This document shows, piece by piece, positions 1-8,843 of a stretch of 40,464 nt of DNA. Position 1 is the stretch's first letter, and each line of letters starts with the position of its first letter. The position numbers were made by a program, and so were the translations under genes. This DNA is from Nocardia neocaledoniensis (lineage in GTDB: Bacteria; Actinomycetota; Actinomycetes; Mycobacteriales; Mycobacteriaceae). The notes beneath the pieces were generated by a model. It was not told the origin of the DNA and made no database searches. It saw only the letters and a list, made by a program, of their open reading frames with translations. The stretch covers positions 1 to 40,464 of the forward strand of contig NZ_JARWOJ010000067.1 in the NCBI RefSeq assembly GCF_029868625.1, written 5' to 3'.

Positions 1-153
1 CACCCTGGAGTCCTCGACGAGGATCTCGCCGACCGCGGCACCGCCCTGGACCAGCTGGTGTACTTCGGGATCGGCGCCGACGTCGATCGCCGCGCGGCGC
101 AGCAGCGTGTGGCAGGCCAGCGCCGTCAGCGGTGTGGTCTCGTCCCTGGCCGC
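1..153 (-). pseudogene. Fragment of ALDH7-type aldehyde dehydrogenase (piperideine-6-carboxylate / aminoadipate-semialdehyde dehydrogenase-like)
   Basis: About 50 codons read on the minus strand, in phase to base 1, resemble the internal part of ALDH7-family dehydrogenases: an ETTPLTALAC segment (the usual KPSEKTPLTALAC region), then a helix and a QGGAAVGEILVEDSRV segment matching the family's GGREIGEALVDDPRV. These NAD-dependent enzymes oxidise alpha-aminoadipate semialdehyde in lysine catabolism. The C-terminal part lies beyond the window. The roughly 190 N-terminal residues expected upstream are absent: the frame runs into a poly-G/poly-C tract at about 157 and nothing ALDH-like follows. 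The gap to the next gene is too short to hold the missing part. I read this as a real gene broken by an assembly fault rather than biological decay. The family call rests on recalled motifs only. Confidence 0.55.
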
Positions 154-156
154 GCC

Positions 157-234
157 CTCCCCCGCCCCCCCCCCGGCGGCGCCCGCCCGGGGGGGGGGGG
201 GGGGCCCCGCCCCCCCCCCCCCCCCCCCCCCCCC
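157..234. repeat. Low-complexity poly-C/poly-G tract, probable sequencing or assembly artefact
   Basis: The tract consists almost only of C and G runs: interrupted C runs from 157, an uninterrupted run of 16 G at 189-204, then C at 205-208, one G, and 25 C at 210-234. The G and C runs are self-complementary. It coincides with the loss of the ALDH frame on its left and unrelated sequence on its right. Such runs are typical of low-quality contig ends. Confidence 0.8.
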
Positions 235-619
235 GGCGGCAGCGCACGCTGCAGCCGACCTGCCACCCGTTGCAAGGGCGTGCTGGAGTACGTGTCCGAC
301 TCGGATCTGGTCACCAGATCGGTCATGCGTCAACCACCTCTCAGCGTCGATCTCATCGGGACCGCTTGTGGCGGTGTGGAGTCTCGAAGGGGAGTTAGCT
401 CGGATGGTGCGACGTGCGGAGGAGCCTGCGCAGGAATATAGGTGACAACGCCCTTCCACCGCCAGCGACCCTCTGACATCGATAGATATACCCAGAATCG
501 AGCCGGGGAAATCGTCCGATGTCCCCGGCGTGCGAAAACTCCGAGTTCGCTTGCACCGGTCTCCGCCGCCCTGAGGCCCGATTCCGGCGGTGAAATTCGG
601 CGCCGCACAGGAACTCTGG
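235..619. other. Gene-free stretch next to the damaged contig end
   Basis: About 385 bp without a convincing gene. Open frames here have no recognisable family signature and no plausible ribosome binding site. The sequence around 430-500 is less GC-rich and could hold a promoter, but I see no element I can name. No clear terminator follows the regulator gene that ends at 620. Confidence 0.5.
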
Positions 620-1570
620 TCAGCGGCGCAAAGACCGCCGGTACGCCGATGGAGTGAGGCCCGTCACAGCGCGGAGGTGATCGCGCAACGCGGTCACGCT
701 GCCGAAGCCGGCGCGCTGCGCGACCGTCTCCACGGGCAGGTCGGTGCGTTCGAGCAATTCGCGTGCCCGGCCGAGCCGTTGCGCGTCCAGCCAGGCGCCC
801 GGCGTGGCGCCCACTTCGGCTTTGAAGCGCCGGATGAACGTGCGCTCACTCATCAGCGCGTGCGCGGCGAGGGCGGAAACATCCACGGCGGCCGCGGGAT
901 TCGCGATCGCCCAGGACAGGGTCGCGGCCAGGCCGCCGTGTGGATCGCCGCCACCCATCGGCTGCGGAATGTACTGCGCCTGTCCGCCCTCCCGGTGCGG
1001 CGGCACGACGTTCCAGCGGGCCAGGTCGGCGGCCGCCGCCGCGCCGAGTTCGCGGCGCGCGATGTGCAGGCACAGATCGAGCCCGGCCGACAGGCCCGCC
1101 GAGGTGAGGATGTCGCCGTCGTCGATGTAGAGCGCGGTGGGGTCGAGCTTCACGGCGGGGTAGAGCGCGGCGAACTGGTCACAGTAGCCCCAGTGCGTGG
1201 TGGCCGGGCGGTCGTCGAGCAGGCCGGCCTGGGCCAGGACGAACGCGCCGATACAGATGGAGGCGATGGTGGCGCCGCGCTCGGCGGCGGCGCGCAGGGC
1301 GTCGAGCGCGGGCTCGGGAGTGGGCAGGGTCGGCAGGCCGATGCCGGGGACGACGATCAGATCGGCCTCGGCCAGCAGCTCGAGGCCGTGTTCGACACGC
1401 AGGTCGAAGCCGTTCGGCGTCCACACCGGGCCCGGCGTGATCCCACAGGTACGCATCCGGAAGCCGGCCGGCTCGCCGGTGACACCGGGGCCGTGCCGGA
1501 ACGCCTGGACCGCGCAGGCCAGGTCGAAGGTCATCACCCCGTCCAGGGCGAGCGCCGCGACCTCGATCAT
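620..1570 (-). CDS. GlxA-type transcriptional regulator (DJ-1/PfpI domain plus AraC HTH)
   Basis: A 316-residue protein with the two-part plan of GlxA/FtrA-like regulators. Residues 1-180 form a DJ-1/PfpI amidotransferase-like domain with the nucleophile-elbow region ASICIGAF (Cys106), probably a ligand-sensing fold rather than an enzyme. Residues about 215-316 are a double helix-turn-helix AraC domain with the typical MSERTFIRRFKAEVGATPGAW and VAQRAGFGS segments. Members act as cytoplasmic DNA-binding activators of catabolic or stress genes. It is divergent from the HD-domain gene at 1686, with 115 bp between the two starts, so that gene is a candidate target. The ligand cannot be deduced. 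The ATG at 1570 begins the family-typical IEVAALALDGV strand. Confidence 0.88.
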   Translation of the reverse strand: MIEVAALALDGVMTFDLACAVQAFRHGPGVTGEPAGFRMRTCGITPGPVWTPNGFDLRVEHGLELLAEADLIVVPGIGLPTLPTPEPALDALRAAAERGATIASICIGAFVLAQAGLLDDRPATTHWGYCDQFAALYPAVKLDPTALYIDDGDILTSAGLSAGLDLCLHIARRELGAAAAADLARWNVVPPHREGGQAQYIPQPMGGGDPHGGLAATLSWAIANPAAAVDVSALAAHALMSERTFIRRFKAEVGATPGAWLDAQRLGRARELLERTDLPVETVAQRAGFGSVTALRDHLRAVTGLTPSAYRRSLRR

Positions 1571-1685
1571 GTCCTCCAGTTTGGCATGAATCCACGCATC
1601 GCTGGCATTCGTGCCACTTCACGGCCGTCGTCCTCCTCGCCACACTCGAGGAGACAGTGAACTTCGGCGTTCGAGGAGACCGACC

Positions 1686-2441
1686 ATGCCCATCGCGACA
1701 CCCACCCTGGATTGGGACTGGGCCACCCGCTCCGGCGGCAATCTCACCGCCGCCGAGCGCCGCGCGCTCACCGTCGGCCTGGTACGTGTGGTGCCGGCGC
1801 TGGTGCCCCAGCGCGTTCGCCAGGCGCTGGGCCGACGCGGCGCGGGCCGACTCGACCTGAACGAGGCGCGTGTTCCCGACACCGCACTCGCCAGGGCCGC
1901 CGAAATCGAAGCACGCGAACACCTTTCGGACTCACTGCTGGAACATTCGTTCCGTACCTATTTCTTCGCGCGCGCGCTGGCCGAGCTGGACGGTGTCGAG
2001 TACGACGACGAGATCGCCTATGTCGCGAGTCTGCTGCACGACCTGAAACTCGAAAAGCCCACGCCGGGAAGGTGTTTCGCGGTGGCATCCGGGGAATCCG
2101 CACACGGGTTCGCCGTGCGGCACGGCGCCCCGGCGGACCGGGCCGAGGCGATCGGTGCCGCGATCGCCGCGCATCTCAATCCGAATGCGGCCGAAAATCT
2201 CGGCGATGCCGGGGGTTTCGTCTCCGCGGGCGCCTCGGTGGACGTCATCGGCCGACGACTGGCCGACCTCGCCCCCGACTGGGTCGACGAGCTGCTCGCC
2301 CGCCACCCGCGCCACGACTTCAAACGCCAGCTGATCGCCCGCTTCACCGCCGAGGCCGCCGCCGTACCCGACGGCCGGATCCACTGGCTCAACGGGACCG
2401 GTTTCCTCCAGCTGATCAAGCTCGCGCCGTTCGCCGAATAG
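1686..2441 (+). CDS. HD domain-containing protein (putative metal-dependent phosphohydrolase)
   Basis: A 251-residue soluble protein. The HD metal site is visible as H87 in LLEHSFRTY, the H118-D119 doublet in SLLHDL, and later candidate ligands around H140 and H163, matching the H...HD...D layout of HD phosphohydrolases. Family members hydrolyse phosphate esters of nucleotides or related substrates; this one most resembles the stand-alone HD proteins of actinobacteria whose substrate is unknown. The start is set by GAGGAG at 1673-1678, 7 nt before the ATG; an in-frame ATG at 1611 lies too near the divergent regulator. It is followed within 5 bp by a strong bidirectional terminator. Regulation by the adjacent AraC-type gene is inference from the divergent arrangement. 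Confidence 0.8.
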   Translation: MPIATPTLDWDWATRSGGNLTAAERRALTVGLVRVVPALVPQRVRQALGRRGAGRLDLNEARVPDTALARAAEIEAREHLSDSLLEHSFRTYFFARALAELDGVEYDDEIAYVASLLHDLKLEKPTPGRCFAVASGESAHGFAVRHGAPADRAEAIGAAIAAHLNPNAAENLGDAGGFVSAGASVDVIGRRLADLAPDWVDELLARHPRHDFKRQLIARFTAEAAAVPDGRIHWLNGTGFLQLIKLAPFAE

Positions 2442-2445
2442 ACGA

Positions 2446-2477
2446 AACCGCCCGTACCGAAATCGGTACGGGCGGTT
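2446..2477. terminator. Bidirectional hairpin terminator between the HD gene and pckG
   Basis: A perfect 14-bp inverted repeat (AACCGCCCGTACCG and its complement, 2446-2459 and 2464-2477) with a 4-nt AAAT loop. It lies 5 bp after the HD gene stop and 17 bp after the pckG stop on the other strand. AA and TT at the stem ends are the only weak U-tract, as is usual in high-GC actinobacteria. Confidence 0.85.
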
Positions 2478-2494
2478 CGCGGTTCATGGGCCGA

Positions 2495-4327
2495 TCAGCC
2501 CAGGCGCTCCTTGAGGGCCTCGAACTCGTCGCGCACGCCGGACGGCAGCTTGTCGCCGACGAACTCGAACCACTCCTCGATCGACGGGATCTCCTTGCGC
2601 CACTCGTCGACGTTCACCGCGAGCGCCTCGTCGACGTCGGCGACGACCACGTCGAGGCCTTCCAGGTCGAGATCGGCGGCCGACGGCACGTTGCCCACCG
2701 GGGTGGCCTCGGCGCCCGAGCGACCCTCGATCCGGCCGACGATCCACTCAAGCACGCGGGAGTTCTCACCGAATCCGGGCCACAGGAAGCGGCCGTCCTC
2801 GCCACGACGGAACCAGTTGACGTAGAAGATCTTCGGCAGCTTGTTCGCGTCGGCGTTCTTGCCGAGGGTGATCCAGTGGTTCAGGTAGTCGCCCACGTGG
2901 TAGCCCAGGAACGGCAGCATCGCCATCGGGTCGCGGCGCACGGTGCCGACCTTGCCCTCGGCGGCGGCGGTCTGCTCGGAGCCCATGGTGGCGCCCATGA
3001 ACACGCCGTGCTCCCAGCCGAACGACTCGGTGACCAGCGGGACGGTGGTCTTGCGGCGACCGCCGAACAGGATCGCCGAGATCGGCACACCCTGCGGGTC
3101 GTCCCACTCCGGCGCCAGGATCGGGCACTGCGACATCGGGGTGCAGTAGCGCGAGTTCGGGTGCGCGGCCAGGGTCTCGGTCTCGCGACGGACCCAGTCG
3201 TTGCCCTTCCAGTCGATCAGGTGCTCGGGCTCGCCTTCCAGGCCCTCCCACCACACATCGTTGTCGTCGGTCAGGGCGACGTTGGTGTAGACGGTGTTGC
3301 CCGCGTCGATGGTGGCCATCGCGTTGGGGTTGGAGCTGTGGTTGGTGCCCGGCGCGACGCCGAAGAAACCGAACTCCGGGTTCACCGCGTACAGGCGGCC
3401 GTCCGCGCCGAAACGCATCCAGGCGATGTCGTCGCCCAGGGTCTCCGCGCGCCAGCCCGGGATGGTCGGCTGGATCATCGCGAGGTTGGTCTTACCGCAG
3501 GCGCTCGGGAACGCGGCGGCGACGTAGTAGTTCTTGCCCTCGGGCGAGATCAGCTTGAGGATCAGCATGTGCTCGGCCAGCCAGCCCTCGTCGTGCGCCA
3601 TCGCCGAGGCGATGCGCAGCGAGTAGCACTTCTTGCCGAGCAGGGCGTTGCCGCCGTAGCCGGAACCGTAGGACCAGATCTCGCGGTCCTCGGGGAAGTG
3701 GGTGATGTACTTGGTGTCGCTGCACGGCCACGGCACGTCGGCCTGGCCCTCGGCCAGCGGGGCGCCCACGGAGTGCAGCGCCTTCACGAACGGCTTGTCG
3801 CTGCCCAGCTTGTCCAGCGCGGCCTGGCCCATGCGGGTCATCACGCGCATCGAGACGACCACGTACTCGGAGTCGGTGATCTCCACGCCCAGCTTGGGGT
3901 CCTCGGCACCGAGCGGGCCCATGCAGAACGGCACCACGTACATGGTGCGGCCCTTCATCGAGCCGCGGTACAGCTCGGTCATGGTGGCGCGCATCTCGGC
4001 GGGGTCGACCCAGTTGTTGGTCGGGCCTGCGTCGGCCTCGGTCTTGGAGCAGATGTAGGTGCGCGACTCGACGCGGGCGACGTCGGACGGGTCCGACAGC
4101 GCCAGGAACGAGTTCGGCTTCTTCTTCTCGTCGAGCTTCTTGAAGGTGCCCGCCTCGACCAGCTGGGTGGTCAGGCGATCCCATTCCGCATCGGAGCCGT
4201 CGGCCCAGACCACGCGGTCCGGCTGAGTGAGCTCTGCGACTTCCTGTACCCAGGCGAGCAGTTCACTGTGCTCGGTCGGCGCGGTGCCGTCGGATCCACG
4301 AAGACCAGGAATGGTCGCTGAGGTCAT
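2495..4327 (-). CDS. pckG: Phosphoenolpyruvate carboxykinase (GTP)
   Basis: A 610-residue protein, the normal length for GTP-dependent PEPCK. It interconverts oxaloacetate + GTP with phosphoenolpyruvate + GDP + CO2 in gluconeogenesis and anaplerosis, in the cytoplasm. The kinase-1a P-loop with the reactive cysteine is intact (FPSACGKTN, residues 273-281, Cys277). The PEPCK segments around residue 89 ([19 protein letters not shown]) and [25 protein letters not shown] are also clear. The ATG at 4327 is preferred to an upstream in-frame start at 4468 because CAGGAGAG lies just before it and the extra 47 residues look unlike PEPCK. In M. tuberculosis pckA (Rv0211) occupies the same place beside the two dynamin-like genes. 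It is separated from them here by 240 bp and probably has its own promoter. Confidence 0.97.
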   Translation of the reverse strand: MTSATIPGLRGSDGTAPTEHSELLAWVQEVAELTQPDRVVWADGSDAEWDRLTTQLVEAGTFKKLDEKKKPNSFLALSDPSDVARVESRTYICSKTEADAGPTNNWVDPAEMRATMTELYRGSMKGRTMYVVPFCMGPLGAEDPKLGVEITDSEYVVVSMRVMTRMGQAALDKLGSDKPFVKALHSVGAPLAEGQADVPWPCSDTKYITHFPEDREIWSYGSGYGGNALLGKKCYSLRIASAMAHDEGWLAEHMLILKLISPEGKNYYVAAAFPSACGKTNLAMIQPTIPGWRAETLGDDIAWMRFGADGRLYAVNPEFGFFGVAPGTNHSSNPNAMATIDAGNTVYTNVALTDDNDVWWEGLEGEPEHLIDWKGNDWVRRETETLAAHPNSRYCTPMSQCPILAPEWDDPQGVPISAILFGGRRKTTVPLVTESFGWEHGVFMGATMGSEQTAAAEGKVGTVRRDPMAMLPFLGYHVGDYLNHWITLGKNADANKLPKIFYVNWFRRGEDGRFLWPGFGENSRVLEWIVGRIEGRSGAEATPVGNVPSAADLDLEGLDVVVADVDEALAVNVDEWRKEIPSIEEWFEFVGDKLPSGVRDEFEALKERLG

Positions 4328-4428
4328 GAAAACTCTCCTGAGATGGGCGGTTCTTCGATGCGAAGTCCATCGATCGCCACCGGGCGGGAAGGCGTCCGCA
4401 GCGAACCAACCACCGCACAACCCCAAAT

Positions 4429-4513
4429 GGACGGCGTACAGCGCCGTCCACGGACGGAGGCCGCGCATCGACTGGCACGGAGCGGACGCCCAGGTTCCTG
4501 GTTAAAGGTTAAC
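4429..4513 (-). promoter_or_regulatory. Candidate pckG control region: hairpin plus tandem GGTTAA repeats
   Basis: The 240-bp gap upstream of pckG has two ordered elements. One is an 8-bp inverted repeat GGACGGCG / CGCCGTCC with a 5-nt loop (4429-4436 and 4442-4449), about 100 nt from the start codon. The other is a tandem repeat GGTTAA-AGGTTAAC at 4500-4513, in the most AT-rich part of the gap. Either could bind a regulator of gluconeogenesis; no known PEPCK operator is recognised, so the role is inference. Confidence 0.35.
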
Positions 4514-4567
4514 GCGATATGACGATCGATACGGAATCGGGTTCCCTGATACTTACCCACAGGTCGA

Positions 4568-6040
4568 TCAAACAATCGTGCCCGCGCCGCGATCGAGGAC
4601 GGCGAGGTCGCGCTCGCACGCGGCCAGCTGCGCCGGGCGCTCGGCCTGCAAACGCCGGGCCAAGCCGTCCAGCTCGGCCACGCGCCGGTCGACAGCCACC
4701 GCCCGTGCCGTCGATTCGCGGACGACGTGCTCGGCCAATTCTGCCTCCACATCCACCAGAACCGCCGCGACACGCTGCTCGAGCTGGGCCTTTATATTCA
4801 CCAGCGCTTCGGCGACCCACTGCGCCATGTGGTTGCGCTCGGCGAGCTGGCCGCGCGCACGCACCACCCAGTAGGCCGCGCCGGCGCCGAGTAGGAGCGT
4901 CACAGGGACCGTCGCGACGTCCAGCGCGGGCACCAGCGACAGCGGCGCGACAACCAGACGACCGAGGCCGACGCCAGCCGACGCGCCGACCGCGATCATG
5001 AGGTGATCTTCGACACCGCGGTGTCGCGGGTCGGGGTCGGGTCCCAGTCGCGGCGCCGGATCGTGCCTGCGTGCGGCGGGCGCGGCGGTGCCGATCCGGC
5101 GGGCCGTCTCGAGCACGCGGTCGTCGATCGAGAGGTCGACCGCGGTGGCCAGTTCGGCCGTCGCGTGGTGCAGGCGGCGCGGGTACTCGCGCAGTTCGGT
5201 CCGGTCGCAGCGGTCGAGTTCGGCCCGGGAGCGGGTGTGCAGCGCGCGGATCATCGCGCCGACCTCGGTCGTGAGGTCGACGCGGGCCAGCTGCACCTGG
5301 CTGCGCACCGAGGCGAGACCGGTCTGACGGCCGCCGTCGCGCTCGGCCAGCAGAGCGACCCGTTCCGCCCTGATCCGGCTCGACTCGGCGCCGGAGCGCA
5401 GCGCCGCGATCTGCTCGGTGATCCGTGCCCGCGTATCGGCGATCGCCCTGGTCAGCACGGCGGCGCCGCGCTGGGGACTGTCGGAAGGCAGCTGCGCGGT
5501 GGCCGCCGCCAGGGTGGCGTGCAGGCCCGCGAGGCCGGACCGGTCGAGCAGGGCGGAGTCGTCGGCGGCGCGGGCCGCAGCGGCCAGGCGCGCCGAGACC
5601 GCGATGATGTCGAGATCGGCGCACCCGCGGTCGGCCAGCAGGGCCAGGTTGCGCTCGCGGATCGCCTGCCAATCGGCGTAGGCGTGGAAGCCGTTCATGG
5701 CGAGCACGATCGGTCGGTCCGCGGCGCGCAGGCGGTCGATGAGGGCAAGCAGGTCGGCACCGAGGACGCTGCCCGCGTCGAAGAGGACCAGCGCGGCCGC
5801 CGGGTCCGGCGCCGCGGGGTCGACCAGGTCGATGCGCGGTTCGAAGCGGGCCAGTTCGGTGCGCAGCAGGGTGGTGTTGGCGTCGTCGACGGCATGGAGC
5901 GCGACTCCGGTCCCGGTGCCGGGTCCGACTTGCCCCACCGCCCGCAACAGGGCGACACCCTGCGGGTTCCACCGCTCGATCACGGCGAGGAGCTGAGCCT
6001 CGGCCGCCGGATCGAGGGCCGGTCTGTCAGAGTCCGGCAC
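4568..6040 (-). CDS. Dynamin-like GTPase-related membrane protein (Rv0210-like position)
   Basis: A 490-residue protein in the position of M. tuberculosis Rv0210. The N-terminal 160 residues look like a worn-down GTPase fold: a FDAGSVLGADLL strand and an AMNGFHAY loop where NKxD would be expected, with no P-loop. The middle (about 190-320) is long charged helices. A hydrophobic hairpin at roughly 345-400 (AVGASAGVGLGRLVVAPLSL, then VTLLLGAGAAYWVV) resembles a membrane-inserting paddle. A further helical stretch, likely coiled coil, follows. The start is GTG at 6040, overlapping the preceding gene by 14 bp, so the two are probably translated together. A membrane-associated partner of that protein, as in bacterial dynamin pairs such as IniA/IniC, is inference. 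Confidence 0.65.
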   Translation of the reverse strand: MPDSDRPALDPAAEAQLLAVIERWNPQGVALLRAVGQVGPGTGTGVALHAVDDANTTLLRTELARFEPRIDLVDPAAPDPAAALVLFDAGSVLGADLLALIDRLRAADRPIVLAMNGFHAYADWQAIRERNLALLADRGCADLDIIAVSARLAAAARAADDSALLDRSGLAGLHATLAAATAQLPSDSPQRGAAVLTRAIADTRARITEQIAALRSGAESSRIRAERVALLAERDGGRQTGLASVRSQVQLARVDLTTEVGAMIRALHTRSRAELDRCDRTELREYPRRLHHATAELATAVDLSIDDRVLETARRIGTAAPAARRHDPAPRLGPDPDPRHRGVEDHLMIAVGASAGVGLGRLVVAPLSLVPALDVATVPVTLLLGAGAAYWVVRARGQLAERNHMAQWVAEALVNIKAQLEQRVAAVLVDVEAELAEHVVRESTARAVAVDRRVAELDGLARRLQAERPAQLAACERDLAVLDRGAGTIV

Positions 6041-7136
6041 TGCTCATCCGTTCCCAGGCTCGGATGTAGCCGTTGTGGACGCGCAGGGCGGCGCGGCGGG
6101 CGGCGGGCGGCATATCGCTGGAGACGACGGCGCGCCAGCGGGTGGCGCGGGCCAGGGCCTCGTCGGCGTCGGCGGGGGTCGGCGAGGGGTATCCCGCGGC
6201 GAGGTGCGAGACCTGCGGGCAGGCCAGTCCGGCGCAGAGTCCGGCCCACAGGGCGTCGTCGCCGGTGAGGTAGTGCTCGATGAGTTCGCGGGCACGGCCG
6301 CCGTCACCGGGCACCGCCCTGGCGGCGAGCCGGATGAGCTCGTCGAGCAGTTCGCCGCCGCGCACGGCTTCCACCTGCTCGTAGCGGCGGTGCACCAGCC
6401 GGTGCAGCGGATCGACGCCGCTGGCCGAGTGCAGGATCTGGATCAGCGCGGCCGAACTCAGCTCGGCGTCGGCGCGCAGCGCGGTGAGCGCGCAGTCGAC
6501 GCCGTAGAGGTCCCAGTTGGCGAGCAGCCGTCGGCGCGCGTCCTGGTCGGAGCCGCTGCCGATGAACAGGTCGGCGGCGAGCACCGACGGCACGTCGGGG
6601 CCGACCGCGAGTCTGCGCAGGTCGGTGCGGTCGGCGGGGTCCACCGTGCCCGCCCTGGTCCTGGCCGCCAGCGAGGCGACGACCGGCACGATCGGCAGGC
6701 CGAGTTCGCGCGCGTACCGGTCGGCGGCGGCCACCGCCTCACCCCAGCGCGCGCCCACGGCGTCGGCCTTGTTGAGCACGACGACACCCCGCCCCGGTGG
6801 CAGCGTGGCCAGCACCCGATGATCGGCCGCCTGCGGCGCACCGGCCAGCACATAGATGACGAGATCGCCGTCGAGCACCGGATCGGGCTCCCCCGGCTGG
6901 TCGACCGGCGCCGTCTCCTCCGCCGACAGCAGGGCCAGCGCGCGCAGCACCGTGCTGCGCCCACTCGACGCCCGCCCGGCGACCTGGATCCGCAGCGGAC
7001 GTCGACGGAGGGCGACCGCGGCGGCGAGCCGGTCGGCGACCGCCGGATCACCACCCCGACCGGCCGCGAGCGTCGAGATCAGCTGATCGAGCTGGTCGGA
7101 TGCCCGTGTCTGCGCGGATTCGGTGGCTGTCGACAT
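6027..7136 (-). CDS. Dynamin-like P-loop GTPase-family protein (Rv0209-like position)
   Basis: A 369-residue protein in the place of M. tuberculosis Rv0209. The P-loop is GRASSGRST (residues 54-62): it has the GxxxxG-x-S/T frame but Arg replaces the invariant Lys. A GTPase-like VVVLNKADAVG segment gives a good G4 motif, followed by ASLA resembling G5. The C-terminal half is helical. Dynamin-like proteins remodel or tether membranes with nucleotide hydrolysis; whether this one hydrolyses GTP is doubtful given the Arg. The ATG at 7136 follows AAGGGGG with suitable spacing; in-frame codons further upstream are too far from it. It starts the operon with the 4568-6040 gene and is divergent from trmB across 166 bp. 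Confidence 0.7.
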   Translation of the reverse strand: MSTATESAQTRASDQLDQLISTLAAGRGGDPAVADRLAAAVALRRRPLRIQVAGRASSGRSTVLRALALLSAEETAPVDQPGEPDPVLDGDLVIYVLAGAPQAADHRVLATLPPGRGVVVLNKADAVGARWGEAVAAADRYARELGLPIVPVVASLAARTRAGTVDPADRTDLRRLAVGPDVPSVLAADLFIGSGSDQDARRRLLANWDLYGVDCALTALRADAELSSAALIQILHSASGVDPLHRLVHRRYEQVEAVRGGELLDELIRLAARAVPGDGGRARELIEHYLTGDDALWAGLCAGLACPQVSHLAAGYPSPTPADADEALARATRWRAVVSSDMPPAARRAALRVHNGYIRAWERMSSAGL

Positions 7137-7302
7137 GCTGCACACCCCCTTTTCGGAGGGCATTCTGTCAGATCGGCGGCGCGGCGGCCGTCGCGAACCG
7201 TCTGCCGACCTGCGGCAACACCGCCGCAACACGACGGGGCCCTCGCCCGCGCGGGCCGACCCGGCGCACGCGGCTGCGACGTAGCTCGGCGCATGCTGGA
7301 CA

Positions 7303-8124
7303 ATGGGCGATGTGAACGACGCCGCCAACCACCCAGTCGAGTCGGTGCCGGGGCAGCCGTCCCATCCGAAGCTGTCCGAGATCCCGCACGAGGCGGGCCG
7401 TCGCTCGACCACCGGATCGCGCCTCTACCCCCGCGTCACGAGCTTCCGCTCGCGGCGCGGCGCGCTGACGCCGAATCAGCAGGCCTCCTGGGCGCGCACC
7501 TGGCCGGTGATCGGCCGCGATGTCGCCAACGAGGCGCTCGACGCCGACGCCTGGTTCGGCCGCAGCGCGCCGCTGGTCATCGAGATCGGCTGCGGCACCG
7601 GCACCGCGACGGCCGCCATGGCGCAGGCCGAACCGCACCTGAATCTCATCGGCATCGAGGTCTACCAGCCGGGGCTGGCCCAGCTCGTGCAGCAGATCGA
7701 GCGCGAGGAGATCAGCAACATCCGGCTGCTGCGCGGTGACGCCGTCGACGTGCTCGAGAACATGGTTGCCCCGGAGTCGCTGACCGGCGTCCGCGTGTTC
7801 TTCCCCGACCCGTGGCCCAAGGCGCGCCACCACAAGCGCAGGCTGCTGCAGGCGCCGACCTTCGCGCTGATCGCCAGCAGGCTGAAGCCGGGCGGTGTGT
7901 TGCACGTCGCCACCGACCACGCCGACTACGCCGAGCACATTCTCGAAGTAGGCTCGGCGGAACCACTGTTGACCGGCCTGAACGACACCACGGGTGGCGA
8001 CAGCGCGGCCAGCCGGATCACCGCGCCGATCGGTTTCGAACGGCCCGTCACCAAGTTCGAGGGCAAAGGCCTGCGTGCCGGTAGCGCCATCAACGAGTTC
8101 ATATGGGGGAAGATCGACAGATGA
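7303..8124 (+). CDS. trmB: tRNA (guanine-N7-)-methyltransferase
   Basis: A 273-residue SAM-dependent enzyme that methylates G46 in the variable loop of tRNAs to m7G. The SAM-binding motif EIGCGTG is at residues 94-100. The TrmB hallmark FFPDPWPKARHHKRR lies at 166-180, followed by LKPGGVLHVATDHADYAEH and a C-terminal TKFEGKG region used in tRNA binding. About 40 extra N-terminal residues are typical of actinobacterial TrmB. The start is uncertain: ATG at 7303 or GTG at 7312, neither with a strong Shine-Dalgarno sequence. The stop overlaps the NYN gene start (ATGA, 8121-8124), so trmB, the NYN gene and mmpL3 form one transcription unit, as in mycobacteria. Confidence 0.95.
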   Translation: MGDVNDAANHPVESVPGQPSHPKLSEIPHEAGRRSTTGSRLYPRVTSFRSRRGALTPNQQASWARTWPVIGRDVANEALDADAWFGRSAPLVIEIGCGTGTATAAMAQAEPHLNLIGIEVYQPGLAQLVQQIEREEISNIRLLRGDAVDVLENMVAPESLTGVRVFFPDPWPKARHHKRRLLQAPTFALIASRLKPGGVLHVATDHADYAEHILEVGSAEPLLTGLNDTTGGDSAASRITAPIGFERPVTKFEGKGLRAGSAINEFIWGKIDR

Positions 8125-8843
8125 GCGTGAGTGAGATCGCCACCGAGATGCCGGATATCGCCCAGGGAGCAGCCGGCAGCGAGGCGCTGGGTAGTTCCGG
8201 CTCCGACGTCCGGCGCGTCCTGCTCGTCTGGGACGCACCGAACCTCGACATGGGACTCGGCGCCATCCTCGGTGGACGTCCCACCGCCGCTTATCGCCCC
8301 CGTTTCGACGCGCTCGGCCGGTGGCTGCTCGCGCGCACGGCCGAGCTGTCGGTCGGCGCGAAGGGCCGCGTCGAACCCGAGGCCACCGTGTTCACCAATA
8401 TCGCGCCCGGCACCGCCGATGTGGTCCGGCCGTGGGTCGAGGCCTTACGCAATGTGGGTTTCGCCGTCTTCGCCAAACCGAAGATCGACGAGGATTCCGA
8501 CGTCGACGCCGACATGCTGGCCCACATCGCGCTGCGCGAGCGCACCGGCGGGCTGGCAGGCATCATGGTCGCCTCGGCCGACGGTCAAGCGTTCCGGGAA
8601 CCGCTGGAGGCGATCGCCGCCAAGGGAATCCCAGCTCAGGTCCTCGGATTCCGTGAGCACGCGAGTTGGGCTGTCACTTCCGATACTCTCGAGTTCGTCG
8701 ATCTCGAGGACATCCCCGGCGTATTCCGGGAACCGCTACCGCGGGTGAGCCTCGATTCGCTGCCCGACGAGGGTGCCTGGCTGCAGCCGTTCCGGCCGCT
8801 GTCGGCACTGCTCACGTCTCGCCCTGGTCAAGGAGTCGCTTAA
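8121..8843 (+). CDS. NYN (PIN-like) domain putative RNase, Rv0207c-like
   Basis: A 240-residue protein of the NYN/LabA-like family, PIN-fold metal-dependent nucleases acting on RNA. The conserved acidic residues are visible: D38 in LLVWDAPNLDMG, the DSDVDADM cluster (D131) and SADGQAF (D154). The start is ATG at 8121, overlapping the trmB stop by 4 bp; an in-frame ATG at 8103 lies inside trmB. It is placed between a tRNA methyltransferase and the trehalose-monomycolate flippase mmpL3, as in mycobacteria, and a role in tRNA or mRNA turnover is only inference. Its stop is immediately followed by the mmpL3 GTG. Confidence 0.8.
   Translation: MSVSEIATEMPDIAQGAAGSEALGSSGSDVRRVLLVWDAPNLDMGLGAILGGRPTAAYRPRFDALGRWLLARTAELSVGAKGRVEPEATVFTNIAPGTADVVRPWVEALRNVGFAVFAKPKIDEDSDVDADMLAHIALRERTGGLAGIMVASADGQAFREPLEAIAAKGIPAQVLGFREHASWAVTSDTLEFVDLEDIPGVFREPLPRVSLDSLPDEGAWLQPFRPLSALLTSRPGQGVA

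Noticed and set aside
442..657. Short plus-strand frame in the gene-free left stretch
   Set aside because: No Shine-Dalgarno sequence, no family signature, and it runs into the end of the AraC-type gene on the other strand.
1712..4321. 869-codon open frame on the plus strand across the HD gene and pckG
   Set aside because: It is antisense to pckG and out of frame with the HD gene; the product is Arg/Gly/His-rich with no family signature. Long antisense frames are expected at this GC content.
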